This document shows positions 51,775 through 61,019 of a stretch of 64,000 nucleotides of DNA, one piece after another. The stretch lies in assembly GCA_003151735.1 (NCBI GenBank), contig PLYI01000120.1, forward strand, positions 1-64,000, read 5' to 3'. The position numbers were made by a program, and so were the translations under genes. Every line of letters starts with the position of its first letter. The stretch's first letter is position 1. Source of the stretch: Candidatus Bathyarchaeota archaeon. GTDB taxonomy: Archaea > Thermoproteota > Bathyarchaeia > Bathyarchaeales > Bathycorpusculaceae. The notes under the pieces were generated by a model. It had not been told where the DNA came from, made no database searches, and saw nothing but the letters and a program-made list of their open reading frames with translations.

Positions 51775-53319
51775 TTAGAATATTATCAGTCTTCCGTTTA
51801 CGAGCACCATTTCAACGCTTATGTTCTTGATTTTTTCAGGCACCACTGCATTTGGGTCCGAGGACAGAATAATTAAGTCTGCCAGTTTGCCCTCTTCGAT
51901 TGAACCCTTAACGTTTTCTTCGCCCGACGCGTAAGCCGCGTCCAAGGTATACAGGTGCAAAGCTTCTTCAACGCTCAGGCGCTGCTCAGGAAACTCTGCC
52001 CGCAGCACGACTTCTTGCATTCCAAGCAGTGGGCTCAGGGGTTCCATGGGACAGTCGGAGCCGCCAGCAACCTTCACGCCCTCATCAATGAGTGTTTTGA
52101 GTGGATGAAGCCACCTAGCCCGTTCCTTTCCAAGACGTTTTATAGCTGACCACACCGTGAATTCTGTAGAGATAACTTTAGGCTGAACAGAAACAACCAC
52201 ATTTTGTTTTTTGAGGCGCTTGACCAGGTTTTTGTTTAAAACCGCTGCCTGCTCAATACGGAAGCGTGCTTGGCTTGGGGTTTGCTCGATTACGTTTAGG
52301 GTGGTGTCGATTGCTTTGTCGCCCATCGCCAGTATGATTGGTTGAACCCCAGCCGCTAAAACTTGCTTAAACGACGCCGCCAAACCTTCCTCTGTGCAAA
52401 GCAATTTGCCGCTGTTATTTGGCTCATCACTGTACGGCTCCAGCAACGCCGCTTCTTTAGAATCTAAATATCCATCCACATTAATTGCAACACCGCCAAA
52501 CCGCAGCAATGCGTCAGATGTGTCGAAATTCGCCATTTTCCCCATTAGTTTTTGCGGCACTACAACGTTAACCCTGAAAGGCAACCGTTTCTGGGCATTT
52601 AGCTTCTGAATTATAGGCAACTCAATTTCTGACAAAACCAGCCAATGTACACTTGTCAAGCCAGCTTCAGTAATTTTTTTGCAGGCTAAAGATGTCGCCT
52701 CGAAAAGCTCATTGATGGTGGGTTCGGGAACGGCTTGCCAGATTATGTTGGTGGCGCTGTCACGCAAAATGCCTGTAGGTTCGCCAGTTTTTGGGTTCTT
52801 ATCTATGCTGCCGCCCTTAGGCACCGAGGTTTGCTTTGTTACGCCTGCCAATTGGAGGGCTTTGGTGTTTACGGAGCAAATCATTGCGGATTCATGGTAG
52901 ATAATCACAGGGTTGTCTTTTGCAGCAGAATCTAAATCTGAGGTTGTGGGCATACGGTTTTCTTTGAAGCGGTTCTGGTTCCATCCGCGGCCAATAATCC
53001 ACTTGTCGATTGGCGTTTGCCTTGCCTTTTCCTTCAATATGCTCTGTAGGTCAGACATTGATTCTGCGGTGGTTAAGTCAAGCCACAGGAGGCATCGCCC
53101 GAAATCTGCAACGTGAATGTGGGTGTCGATTAAGCCAGGCAACACGGTTTTGCCGTCGAGGCTGATTACTTTGGTGTTTTTGCTAATTAACTGCTTGATT
53201 TGCTTGTTTGTTCCGACTTTAACAATTTTGTTTTTTGTTATAGCGACGGCTTGGGCTGTAGGCTGGTCAGGGTTCATTGTATGAACGTTAGCGTTGACTA
53301 GTGCCAAATCTGCCGACAA
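51775..53319 (-). CDS. Amidohydrolase family protein (YtcJ-like)
   Basis: A 514-residue metal-dependent hydrolase. It starts with the small beta domain ('NANVHTMNPDQPTAQAVAIT'), then the first metal-binding motif 'GLIDTHIHVADF' near residue 63 and the late Asp motif 'AGGSDCPMEPLSPL'. YtcJ-type enzymes hydrolyse amides or related bonds of small, often N-substituted, compounds; the true substrate is unknown. The start is a TTG at 53319. It is not in an operon with its neighbours. Confidence 0.85.
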   Translation of the reverse strand: MSADLALVNANVHTMNPDQPTAQAVAITKNKIVKVGTNKQIKQLISKNTKVISLDGKTVLPGLIDTHIHVADFGRCLLWLDLTTAESMSDLQSILKEKARQTPIDKWIIGRGWNQNRFKENRMPTTSDLDSAAKDNPVIIYHESAMICSVNTKALQLAGVTKQTSVPKGGSIDKNPKTGEPTGILRDSATNIIWQAVPEPTINELFEATSLACKKITEAGLTSVHWLVLSEIELPIIQKLNAQKRLPFRVNVVVPQKLMGKMANFDTSDALLRFGGVAINVDGYLDSKEAALLEPYSDEPNNSGKLLCTEEGLAASFKQVLAAGVQPIILAMGDKAIDTTLNVIEQTPSQARFRIEQAAVLNKNLVKRLKKQNVVVSVQPKVISTEFTVWSAIKRLGKERARWLHPLKTLIDEGVKVAGGSDCPMEPLSPLLGMQEVVLRAEFPEQRLSVEEALHLYTLDAAYASGEENVKGSIEEGKLADLIILSSDPNAVVPEKIKNISVEMVLVNGRLIIF

Positions 53320-53469
53320 GCAATCGCCTATGAAGCGCTAGTTGCGGACTTACGATAAAAAACCTTGCGTTTTCACTAAAAATAATCATAAGCGCTAGTT
53401 TCATCAAATTTACAAAACACATAATAGACGGCTTAACCGTTTTTGAGTAACATAAAGTCGGGGAACAAC

Positions 53470-54927
53470 GTGAAAGCCCACGTAGCGCTTGTAAATCCAC
53501 CATACCCAGTCGAAGCGCCGCAAGCCATCTTTCTCCCGCTCGGCATTGGTTACTTGACGGCGGTGTTGGAGGAAAACGGGTACACGGTGGATGTGGTGGA
53601 TTGTCAGACGACGCATCCCACCCAAAAAGAGCTTGAAGACAAATTCAGAAGCTTAAACCCGGACATAATCGGCGTTACATCCGCCACACTCACTTACATG
53701 CCTGCCCTTGACATCTTGAAAGCTGCAAAATCTGCCCTGCCAAACGTAACCACCATGATTGGTGGACCACACGTGACGGTTATGGATGAGCAAGTTTTCA
53801 CTGAGAGCAATGACGTAGACATTGTGGTGCGCAGCGAGGGAGAGCAAACCATGCTGGAGCTAGCGCGTTTAGCGTCTGAGGGCAACCTCAAAAACCTCGA
53901 CCAAGTTTTGGGCATAACCTTCAAAAACAACGGCAAAGTTATCCGCAACCCCGACCGCCCATTCATGCAGGATATAGACTCACTTCCCTATCCAGCACAC
54001 AAACACTTTGAGGTTGGAAAATACAAAATCCTCAACAGAACCTATTTACCCATAGTCACAAGTCGAGGCTGCCCTTTCAGCTGCACCTTCTGCGCAGGAT
54101 ACAAGATGTGCGGAAGAGGCTTCCGAGCTCGGAGTCCAAAGAAAGTTGTTGACGAACTGGAGTGGCTCCGAGACGAGTTTGGGGGAGGCGCTTTTGCGTT
54201 TTACGATGATACTTTCACATTCGATGTGAACAGGGCAATTGCTATTTGCGATGAAATGAAGAAACGCAAATTTGATTTGCCATGGGATTGTAGAACAAGA
54301 GTCGACAAGGTATCCAAAGAGCTTTTAGTTAAACTGCGGAGTTCAGGGTGCCAACTTGTCCACTTCGGCGTTGAATCAGGCAGCCAGCAAATGCTGAATT
54401 TGATGCGTAAAGGCACCACTGTCGAGCAGAACGCTCAGGCAATTAAATGGGCTAAGAAAGCAGGGATATCCGCCGCAATATCGCTGGTCATTGGCTACCC
54501 CACTGAAACACCCGAGCAACTGCAGCAAACCATCGACTTCACATACAAAACAAAACCAGACTACGTTTACATGTGTGAAGCGGTTCCTTATCCGGGCACA
54601 GAACTCTACGATTACACTAAAAAATTAGGGATAGAATTGTCCAAGGACTGGAGCCAATACCATGAGCAAACCCAAGTCTTCCAAAACACGCTCCTGCCGC
54701 TGGAGAAGCTAAATCAGACAAAGAAAGACTTCTACGACCACTACTTATCCCCTACCTTCTACCTGCGCAAAAAACTCAAAGGTGACTTCTACAGCCAAAT
54801 AATGGCACGCAGCGCACTCAATCACATTGTCGCAAACAACAGCTTAGCCCGATGGGTGCTTAGAAAGCTGTATCATCCTAAGAAGAGTCCCGGTGGGCAT
54901 AGTACGCCAAGCAAACAGCAAGAATAG
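53470..54927 (+). CDS. B12-binding radical SAM protein
   Basis: The track uses a TTG at 53443; the GTG at 53470 follows a GGGG run and begins 'KAHVALVNPPYPVEAPQ', matching the start of the sister gene at 36658, so I place the start there (485 residues). N-terminal cobalamin-binding-like domain ('PLGIGYLTAVLEENGYTVDV', 'IGGPHVTVMDE'), radical SAM motif 'SRGCPFSCTFC', then 'RARSPKKVVDELEWL' and 'VHFGVESGSQQMLNLMRKG'. A methyltransferase gene follows 11 bp after its stop, so the two may act in one pathway. Closest in the window to the genes at 36658 and 59512. Confidence 0.8.
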   Translation: MKAHVALVNPPYPVEAPQAIFLPLGIGYLTAVLEENGYTVDVVDCQTTHPTQKELEDKFRSLNPDIIGVTSATLTYMPALDILKAAKSALPNVTTMIGGPHVTVMDEQVFTESNDVDIVVRSEGEQTMLELARLASEGNLKNLDQVLGITFKNNGKVIRNPDRPFMQDIDSLPYPAHKHFEVGKYKILNRTYLPIVTSRGCPFSCTFCAGYKMCGRGFRARSPKKVVDELEWLRDEFGGGAFAFYDDTFTFDVNRAIAICDEMKKRKFDLPWDCRTRVDKVSKELLVKLRSSGCQLVHFGVESGSQQMLNLMRKGTTVEQNAQAIKWAKKAGISAAISLVIGYPTETPEQLQQTIDFTYKTKPDYVYMCEAVPYPGTELYDYTKKLGIELSKDWSQYHEQTQVFQNTLLPLEKLNQTKKDFYDHYLSPTFYLRKKLKGDFYSQIMARSALNHIVANNSLARWVLRKLYHPKKSPGGHSTPSKQQE

Positions 54928-54938
54928 GAGCAGCCTGA

Positions 54939-55655
54939 GTGTTTAGGGCTTTTGGACGACAGGTTTCAGGAATCAAATACCTGCTAACCCATCCTCACCA
55001 ACTTAAATGGGTCATCACAAGAGAAATCCATTTTGGTCAACGCAAAAAAAGCAAACGCAAATGGGTCGAGTGGCAAAAATACGATGCCAACATGCACATC
55101 ATGATGATGCAGGAGCACGCTGAGCTCTTAACCGTCAACACTTTAAACGTTGATCGAATCAAAATCTTCAATGACATGGTTAACGGCATTGGGAAGGATT
55201 TGCAGATTTTGGATGTGGGATGCGGCGACGGCGTTATCAGCGAACCACTTATGAGGATCGGTCACTTTGTTGCAGCAGTAGATTTACCCACGGTGGCAAC
55301 TTCAGCTCATAAATGCAGGGTTTCCTCCATCATGGCAGGCGACGCGGAAACACTAGCTTTCGCAGATGGAAGCTTTGATTTGGTTATCGCCTCCGAAGTG
55401 CTAGAGCACTTGTGGGCGCCCGAGAGCTTCATAAACGAAGCATCTAGAACCCTAAAACCCCGCGGCCACCTGATAATTGAAACGCCTGAGGGAATGGCTG
55501 GATTAAACTATGATTCACACATGAATTATTATACGGTTGAAAAACTGGAGAAAATGTTAACGCCGAAATTCGCTGTAAAAAAAGTTGAGCGGTTGGCTGC
55601 AACGGGTTCTGCTCAAACGCCAACAATTATTGTCTTTTTTGAGAAGACCAATTAA
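54939..55655 (+). CDS. Class I SAM-dependent methyltransferase
   Basis: 238 residues from a GTG with a TAGGAG Shine-Dalgarno. Motif I is 'ILDVGCGDGVISEPLMRIGH' near residue 88; 'ASEVLEHLWAPESFINEASR' and 'LKPRGHLIIETPEG' complete the Rossmann core. The 80-residue N-terminal extension is basic and may contact the acceptor. Resembles UbiG/COQ3-like O-methyltransferases, but that is only a fold-level similarity. It follows a B12-binding radical SAM gene by 11 bp, suggesting joint modification of one substrate. It overlaps the convergent surface-protein gene by 4 bp. Confidence 0.8.
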   Translation: MFRAFGRQVSGIKYLLTHPHQLKWVITREIHFGQRKKSKRKWVEWQKYDANMHIMMMQEHAELLTVNTLNVDRIKIFNDMVNGIGKDLQILDVGCGDGVISEPLMRIGHFVAAVDLPTVATSAHKCRVSSIMAGDAETLAFADGSFDLVIASEVLEHLWAPESFINEASRTLKPRGHLIIETPEGMAGLNYDSHMNYYTVEKLEKMLTPKFAVKKVERLAATGSAQTPTIIVFFEKTN

Positions 55656-58177
55656 AGGGTTCCAGTCGGCTTATTTCGTTTTTTCGCAACCCGCATAAAA
55701 TGGACAACTGTTACAAGTGCCAAGGCTACAATCGCAGCTATGAGGGCAATAATTACTAGCAGAGATGGCGGAGGCACTACATTTTCTGTAGGCTTCGAAG
55801 TGACTGTGTTGGTTATTTGGTTTGCGAAGCAGTAGACGTTCCAATCGTGGTTTCCAATGTAGAGTCTTCCGTTGGCGATGGTTGGCGAGGACCAGCTGCC
55901 CGAGGGCGTGGTGTAGCTTGCAAGTTTTGATCCGTTATTGTTGGCGTCGAGGATGTATATGTGACGTTGACTGGTCATCATGTAGATTTTTCCGTCAGCG
56001 TAAGAGGGCGAAGCGTACAGTTCGTCGCCTGTGAAGAAGCTCCAGTTGAGGTGGCCGTTAGTTGCGTTTAGGGATGTCATGCTGAACTTGTCGATTATGT
56101 ATAATTGACCGTTAACGTAGATTGGGGATGAAACGATGAATTCATATGCGTTAGGGTCTCGGAAAGTCCAAGTTATGTTACCAGTTGCGGCATCAATGCC
56201 AAAGTAAGTTCGCAGGTCAGCAGATGCAAACACCAAGCCGTTCTCAACGGACGGGGAACCCATCATTTCTGTGCCACCTGTAAACTGGTATTCGTAGGGT
56301 AACTCCTGTTTCCAAATTAATGCGCCGCTGGCAGCGTCAAGTTTGTAGAGGGCGCCTGAATTGGGTTTTTCTGATGTGAAGTAAACGCCGCCGCTGTCAA
56401 CTGCTGGGGAAGACAGGATGGGTCCGCCTGTGGTGTACTTCCAGGTGATGTTGCCTGTGTTTGCGTCGAGAGCATACATGTTACCCTCTAATGAGCCAAC
56501 GTAGACTATTCCGTTTACCACTGTGGGCGAGGACTTAAGCACAAACGACCCATAAGTATAGGGCAAGTCGCCGTTCACAAAGGTCTTCCAATAGAGCGCT
56601 CCAGTGAAAGCGTCTAGGCAGTAAACGTAGCCGTCGTCGCCTCCTGTGTAAACTTTGCCATTTGCTATGGCGGGAGAAGAAACTTGGGCGTCTTGGGTAG
56701 TGTAGCTCCAGATGAGGTTGCCGCTGAATGCACCGATGGCGTAGATGTTCTTGTCTTGGGAACCCACGTAGACTATGCCGTTTGCAACGCTAGGTGAAGA
56801 AATAACTGAGCCGTTGGTTGCGAACGTCCAAGATAAGGACAGGTTTGTTGGACCCACTTGGGCGGTGGAGGAGTGCGTTGGGTCGGCTCTCCACATGGGC
56901 CAGTCGCTGGTTGTAATGTTGGGGGTTCCTATGGCCCACACTTGGTTGAAGCTGTTGTATTCGCTTCCTGAAATAGCGTCAACCGCGTCGGTTACGGTGC
57001 CGGGAATAAGGTATAGGTGACCGTATGCTACGGCGACTGATTCTCTTGGAGCCAGCGCTTCGATTGGAAGTTTCCAGTTAAGTTGCCCAGTGTAAGCGTT
57101 TAAGCATGCAAACTGCGAAGTTCCGACGGCGCCGCCGTACTGGGCAATTTCTCCAGTTGTCGCGTAAACTTTGCCGTCAGCAACAGTGGGGTATCCTGGC
57201 CAAAGAAGAGTGCCGGAACCTTGATATTTCCATACAAGCTGTCCTGTTGCTATGTTGATGGCGTAGAGATTGCCGTCTTTGTTGAGTTCATACACGTTTC
57301 CGTAAGCCACAGCTGGCCCAGTTACAAAGTATCCGTCCGCTGTGCCCGGCGAGTAAGTCCACAAGATTTTGCCGTCGGTAGCGTTGAGGGCGTACATGGT
57401 GTTGTCGTCGGTTCCGCCTCTAAAGAACATACCATCAGAGTAGGCACCGTCAAAAATCATAGGTCCCTTCGTTAAGGTGGTCCAAACGACCGCGCCTGTC
57501 GTGGCATTGAGCGCGATTTGCTGGTTCTCAAAAGACCCCGGAAAAACCAAACCGCCACCATACGTTGTTCCTATACCTGTTCTGCCACCGCCCGGAACAT
57601 AAGTACTCCAGACCAGCGTTGGCGGTTTCGAGGGGTCAGCAAAACTCCAGCCTTCAGTGTAGGAGTTATCTTTGACGTAGAACATTTTTTCTTCAGGACT
57701 GTAAACGTTTGCGCTGAAAATGCCTGTATCCTCACAGAAGTTTGAGCTAGTCCAAAGTATTTTGCCTGTTTGTGGGTCAAGGCAACTCCTTTCTACAACC
57801 ATGTGGGAATCGTCGATTTTGTAGGCTATTGGCCAAGTCTCATTCATTGGAATATCAGTTTTCCAGACTTGGTCGCCGGTTTGCTCATTTAACGCCACAA
57901 CGGAGGTGTTGGTACCTACGAAAATCATTTCGTCAAACGCGGAAAGGTAAGTTTGAATGCCCGTTACGTTCGCCTTCCAAAGCATAGCCGAGGTGTCGGG
58001 GGCTGGTCCAGGCGAGAAACGAGAGAAGGATGAGTCGCCCATGAATTGGGGCCACTCATACTGGAGCAGGCTGGAATTTGACGAAGTTGGGGGGGAACTC
58101 GTCTGTGCTCCTACAATGTTTTGGTTTGACTGCAGCGTGAAAATGGCTGAAACTGACGAAACAAGCAACAATGCCAA
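55652..58177 (-). CDS. PQQ-propeller surface protein of a separate type
   Basis: 841 residues as tracked: signal helix, then many PQQ-type blades ('NEQTGDQVWK', 'NATDGKILWTY', 'DANTGNITWKYTTGG', 'DAASGALIWKQ') that probably form two propellers, a short stalk and a C-terminal helix ending in basic residues ('RVAKKRNK'). It lacks the Ig-like domains and the 'YWTRPIYGEN' motif of the six-member family. The tracked start is a TTG, but the frame is open upstream ('LTQVKAKVTIILALLLVSSV') with the Lys residues expected before a signal helix and no ATG/GTG/TTG, so the real start may be a rare codon. Likely an extracellular binding or scaffold protein. Confidence 0.8.
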   Translation of the reverse strand: MALLLVSSVSAIFTLQSNQNIVGAQTSSPPTSSNSSLLQYEWPQFMGDSSFSRFSPGPAPDTSAMLWKANVTGIQTYLSAFDEMIFVGTNTSVVALNEQTGDQVWKTDIPMNETWPIAYKIDDSHMVVERSCLDPQTGKILWTSSNFCEDTGIFSANVYSPEEKMFYVKDNSYTEGWSFADPSKPPTLVWSTYVPGGGRTGIGTTYGGGLVFPGSFENQQIALNATTGAVVWTTLTKGPMIFDGAYSDGMFFRGGTDDNTMYALNATDGKILWTYSPGTADGYFVTGPAVAYGNVYELNKDGNLYAINIATGQLVWKYQGSGTLLWPGYPTVADGKVYATTGEIAQYGGAVGTSQFACLNAYTGQLNWKLPIEALAPRESVAVAYGHLYLIPGTVTDAVDAISGSEYNSFNQVWAIGTPNITTSDWPMWRADPTHSSTAQVGPTNLSLSWTFATNGSVISSPSVANGIVYVGSQDKNIYAIGAFSGNLIWSYTTQDAQVSSPAIANGKVYTGGDDGYVYCLDAFTGALYWKTFVNGDLPYTYGSFVLKSSPTVVNGIVYVGSLEGNMYALDANTGNITWKYTTGGPILSSPAVDSGGVYFTSEKPNSGALYKLDAASGALIWKQELPYEYQFTGGTEMMGSPSVENGLVFASADLRTYFGIDAATGNITWTFRDPNAYEFIVSSPIYVNGQLYIIDKFSMTSLNATNGHLNWSFFTGDELYASPSYADGKIYMMTSQRHIYILDANNNGSKLASYTTPSGSWSSPTIANGRLYIGNHDWNVYCFANQITNTVTSKPTENVVPPPSLLVIIALIAAIVALALVTVVHFMRVAKKRNKPTGTL

Positions 58178-58405
58178 AATAATTGTAACTTTTGCTTTGA
58201 CTTGCGTTAACTCTCTGCCCCCAAGAATGAACGACTAGGGGTTTTATTTCACTATAAACTTTGCGGAAAGTTGCAAATCCATTGCAAATGGGTAATTTAC
58301 GAGAAAATGTGCAGTAAACGTTGAAAATTGAAAATTTGGCTTTACCGCACAATCTTTTTTAGGTTGAGAGGAACCAAATTAAACAATGAATAGGGAACTC
58401 GGGGG

Positions 58406-59497
58406 ATGGATTTTACTTTGACAGACAATAAAGGTCCTTTACTTATGACTTCTTGGCGGGCAACAGGCGCCTGCAACGCACGATGCAAATACTGCAATGT
58501 CGACGCAACAGGCAAACATGCTCCAAGAGAAATGACAACCCAAGAAGCCTTCCATCTTGTCGATGAAGTTAAGAGTTTCGGGGTAAGATGGTTTGGCATA
58601 AAAGGCGGCGAACCCTTAACACGCCCTGACATCTTTGAAATCGTAACTTATGCCAAAAGCAAAGGTCTAAACGTATGCCTACTGACCAATGGTGCGTTTG
58701 TTGACGGAAAAATCTATGATAACCTGGTGAAAAACCAGGTTTGGTCATCTGTTAGTATAGATGGACCCGAAGAAATCAACGATCAACTGCGCGGCGAAGG
58801 CTCCTATTGGAAAGCTCTCGCAGCCATCGAGAAATTGTCTAAAGGCAAAATCCTTAACGGATTAGCCGCAGCCATCACAACCGTCAACTATAAACACCTT
58901 GACCACGTTGCCGAGTTAGCTGATAAGTACCATGCTAACTTTGTTTGGTACAATCATTTGGTGCCCAGCGGACGAGCAAAAGCAACCATGGACCTAACTC
59001 CTACTCCAGAACAATACGAGTGGGTTCTAAACCACATCTGGGATATCACTGAGAAATACAGGGGCAAATTCGAGGTTCACGTTCACTGCCCACACTTCGC
59101 AAGAGTTGTTAAACAGAGATTACCTGAGAAAGAGTTTAACGAGTGGTACGAAAAAGAATTCCACGGAAAATGCACCTACTTCGCATTCGGCGGGTACCTC
59201 AGCGTAACCGAAAACGGCGACTTAATCCCTTGCTTCTACACAGACCTGCAGCCTTCCGAACCCATGATGCTGGGAAACATCAGAAGCAAAAGCTTAAGCA
59301 TTGCATGGGAAGAAATCAAGGCATCCAAATACTACAACAAATTCCAAGATCGAAACGTCCTCAAAGGCAAATGCGGTGTCTGCGAGTACCGAGAAATATG
59401 CGGCGGATGCCGAAACCGAGCATACGCTTACACAGGCGACATAACTGAATCTGACCCAGCATGCGTGTATGTTCCTTTGAGTCTCCGAAAAAAATAA
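58406..59497 (+). CDS. Radical SAM/SPASM protein (AhbC/AhbD-like group)
   Basis: 363 residues with the radical SAM motif 'CNARCKYC' (C23, C27, C30), 'GIKGGEPLTRPD' and a Cys-rich SPASM region 'CGVCEYREICGGCRNRAYAY'. The size and layout resemble AhbC/AhbD-type haem enzymes and similar SPASM proteins; which substrate it uses cannot be said. The ATG is preceded by a GGGGG run. It is the first of three consecutive radical SAM genes on this strand, 14 bp ahead of a B12-binding one. Confidence 0.8.
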   Translation: MDFTLTDNKGPLLMTSWRATGACNARCKYCNVDATGKHAPREMTTQEAFHLVDEVKSFGVRWFGIKGGEPLTRPDIFEIVTYAKSKGLNVCLLTNGAFVDGKIYDNLVKNQVWSSVSIDGPEEINDQLRGEGSYWKALAAIEKLSKGKILNGLAAAITTVNYKHLDHVAELADKYHANFVWYNHLVPSGRAKATMDLTPTPEQYEWVLNHIWDITEKYRGKFEVHVHCPHFARVVKQRLPEKEFNEWYEKEFHGKCTYFAFGGYLSVTENGDLIPCFYTDLQPSEPMMLGNIRSKSLSIAWEEIKASKYYNKFQDRNVLKGKCGVCEYREICGGCRNRAYAYTGDITESDPACVYVPLSLRKK

Positions 59498-59511
59498 CGT
59501 AAGGTGATGTT

Positions 59512-60903
59512 ATGAATGCAATCAAGACAAAAGTAGCTCTCATAACTCCGCCAGTTTTAGCGAAGGTTGCGCATCACCCGCTTTTTCCACCGCTTGGCTT
59601 AGCTTACATGGCAGCAGTGCTGGAGCAGAACGGTGTTGAAGTTAAAATCATTGATTCTCCCGTCTTAGATTTTGACCACCAAAAAATCAAAGCGGAACTC
59701 GAAGCCTACCAACCGACAATAGTCGGCGTTGGCTCTATGACTCCCACGATTGAGTCGGCACTAAAATGTGCCCAGATAGCTAAAGAAGCTGCACCAGACG
59801 CCCAAGTTCTAATGGGAGGTCCACACGCTACTTTTGCCGACACCGAAATTTTAACCAACGAAAAAGCCGTCGACGTTATAGTGCGGGGCGAGGGCGAAGA
59901 AACAATCGTTGAACTTGCTAAACAAACATCCCTAAATGACATAAAGGGGATAAGTTTCCGCAAAGACAACCAAATAATAAAAACAGCCGCAAGGCAATTC
60001 ATCCAAAACCTCGACGCACTGCCAAAACCTGCATACAAATACCTGCCAATGAAAAAATACAACATCACTGGACGCAACTTACTTCCAATCATTAGTAGCA
60101 GAGGCTGCCCCTTCCAATGTCCTTTCTGCGTTGCTACACAAATGTTTGGGGCACAATTCAGAGCTCGAAGCCCAAAAAACGTTCTGGATGAACTTGAATG
60201 GCTCAGAGACGAATATGGCGCAGAAGGAATTGCTTTCCAAGATGACACATTAACCTTTGATAAAAAACGTACAGTAGACATATGCGATGGTATAATTGAG
60301 AGAAAAATCAATTTGCCATGGGGCTGCGGAACCCGCGCCGACGTGGTTACCAAAGAAGTCTTAGATAAGATGAGTAAGGCTCACTGCAACGAGACAATGT
60401 TTGGAGTGGAATCAGGATGCCAGCGAATGCGCGACGTTTTGAAGAAGAGAGTTTCAACCGAACAAATTGAAAAAGCGATTAAATGGACAAAAGAAGCAGG
60501 CATATTCGTCACTGTATCAGTCATTTTAGGGTATCCAGGCGAAACAAAGGAAACCCTGCAGGAGACACTGGATTTTGTTCGAAGAGTAGAGCCTGACGAC
60601 GTGTGGCTTTGTCACGCGACGCCTTATCCTGGAACCTGTCTTCGTGAGTTAGTGAAGAGTAACGGGTGGAAGATGTCGGAGAACTGGGAGCTATACAATA
60701 CCATGAACCCCATCTTTGAGGATCCAGCTTTGCCAGCTAAAGAAATTGCAGAAATGCGTAAGAGTTTTTACAACAAGTTTTACTCGCCCAAATATGTCAT
60801 GCGGCAGGCAGTGAAAGGCTACGTAAGAGGAAACTTGTACAGCAAGATTATGACCAGAACCGCGGCAAATTATATGCTTTGGAGAGCAAAAGCCCGTCTT
60901 TAA
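59512..60903 (+). CDS. B12-binding radical SAM protein
   Basis: 463 residues. Cobalamin-binding-like domain ('PPLGLAYMAAVLEQNGVEVK', 'LMGGPHATFAD') and radical SAM motif 'SRGCPFQCPFC' with 'RARSPKNVLDELEWL', 'IAFQDDTLTFDKKR' and 'MFGVESGCQRMRDVLKKR'. An AAGGTGAT Shine-Dalgarno supports the ATG. It lies between a SPASM radical SAM gene and a HemW-like gene, and the 14-bp gap to the former suggests co-transcription. Substrate unknown; lipid cyclisation or C-methylation are the kinds of reaction known for relatives. Confidence 0.8.
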   Translation: MNAIKTKVALITPPVLAKVAHHPLFPPLGLAYMAAVLEQNGVEVKIIDSPVLDFDHQKIKAELEAYQPTIVGVGSMTPTIESALKCAQIAKEAAPDAQVLMGGPHATFADTEILTNEKAVDVIVRGEGEETIVELAKQTSLNDIKGISFRKDNQIIKTAARQFIQNLDALPKPAYKYLPMKKYNITGRNLLPIISSRGCPFQCPFCVATQMFGAQFRARSPKNVLDELEWLRDEYGAEGIAFQDDTLTFDKKRTVDICDGIIERKINLPWGCGTRADVVTKEVLDKMSKAHCNETMFGVESGCQRMRDVLKKRVSTEQIEKAIKWTKEAGIFVTVSVILGYPGETKETLQETLDFVRRVEPDDVWLCHATPYPGTCLRELVKSNGWKMSENWELYNTMNPIFEDPALPAKEIAEMRKSFYNKFYSPKYVMRQAVKGYVRGNLYSKIMTRTAANYMLWRAKARL

Positions 60904-61019
60904 TCTGTGTAGAGTGATAAAGACACCACTTACAAGAGATTAAGCAGGTTGAAGCTTTTTTACGGAAACTTTATTATGTAATCGAGCGGTTTTTAAAACA
61001 ACTCAAAGAGGAAACGCTA

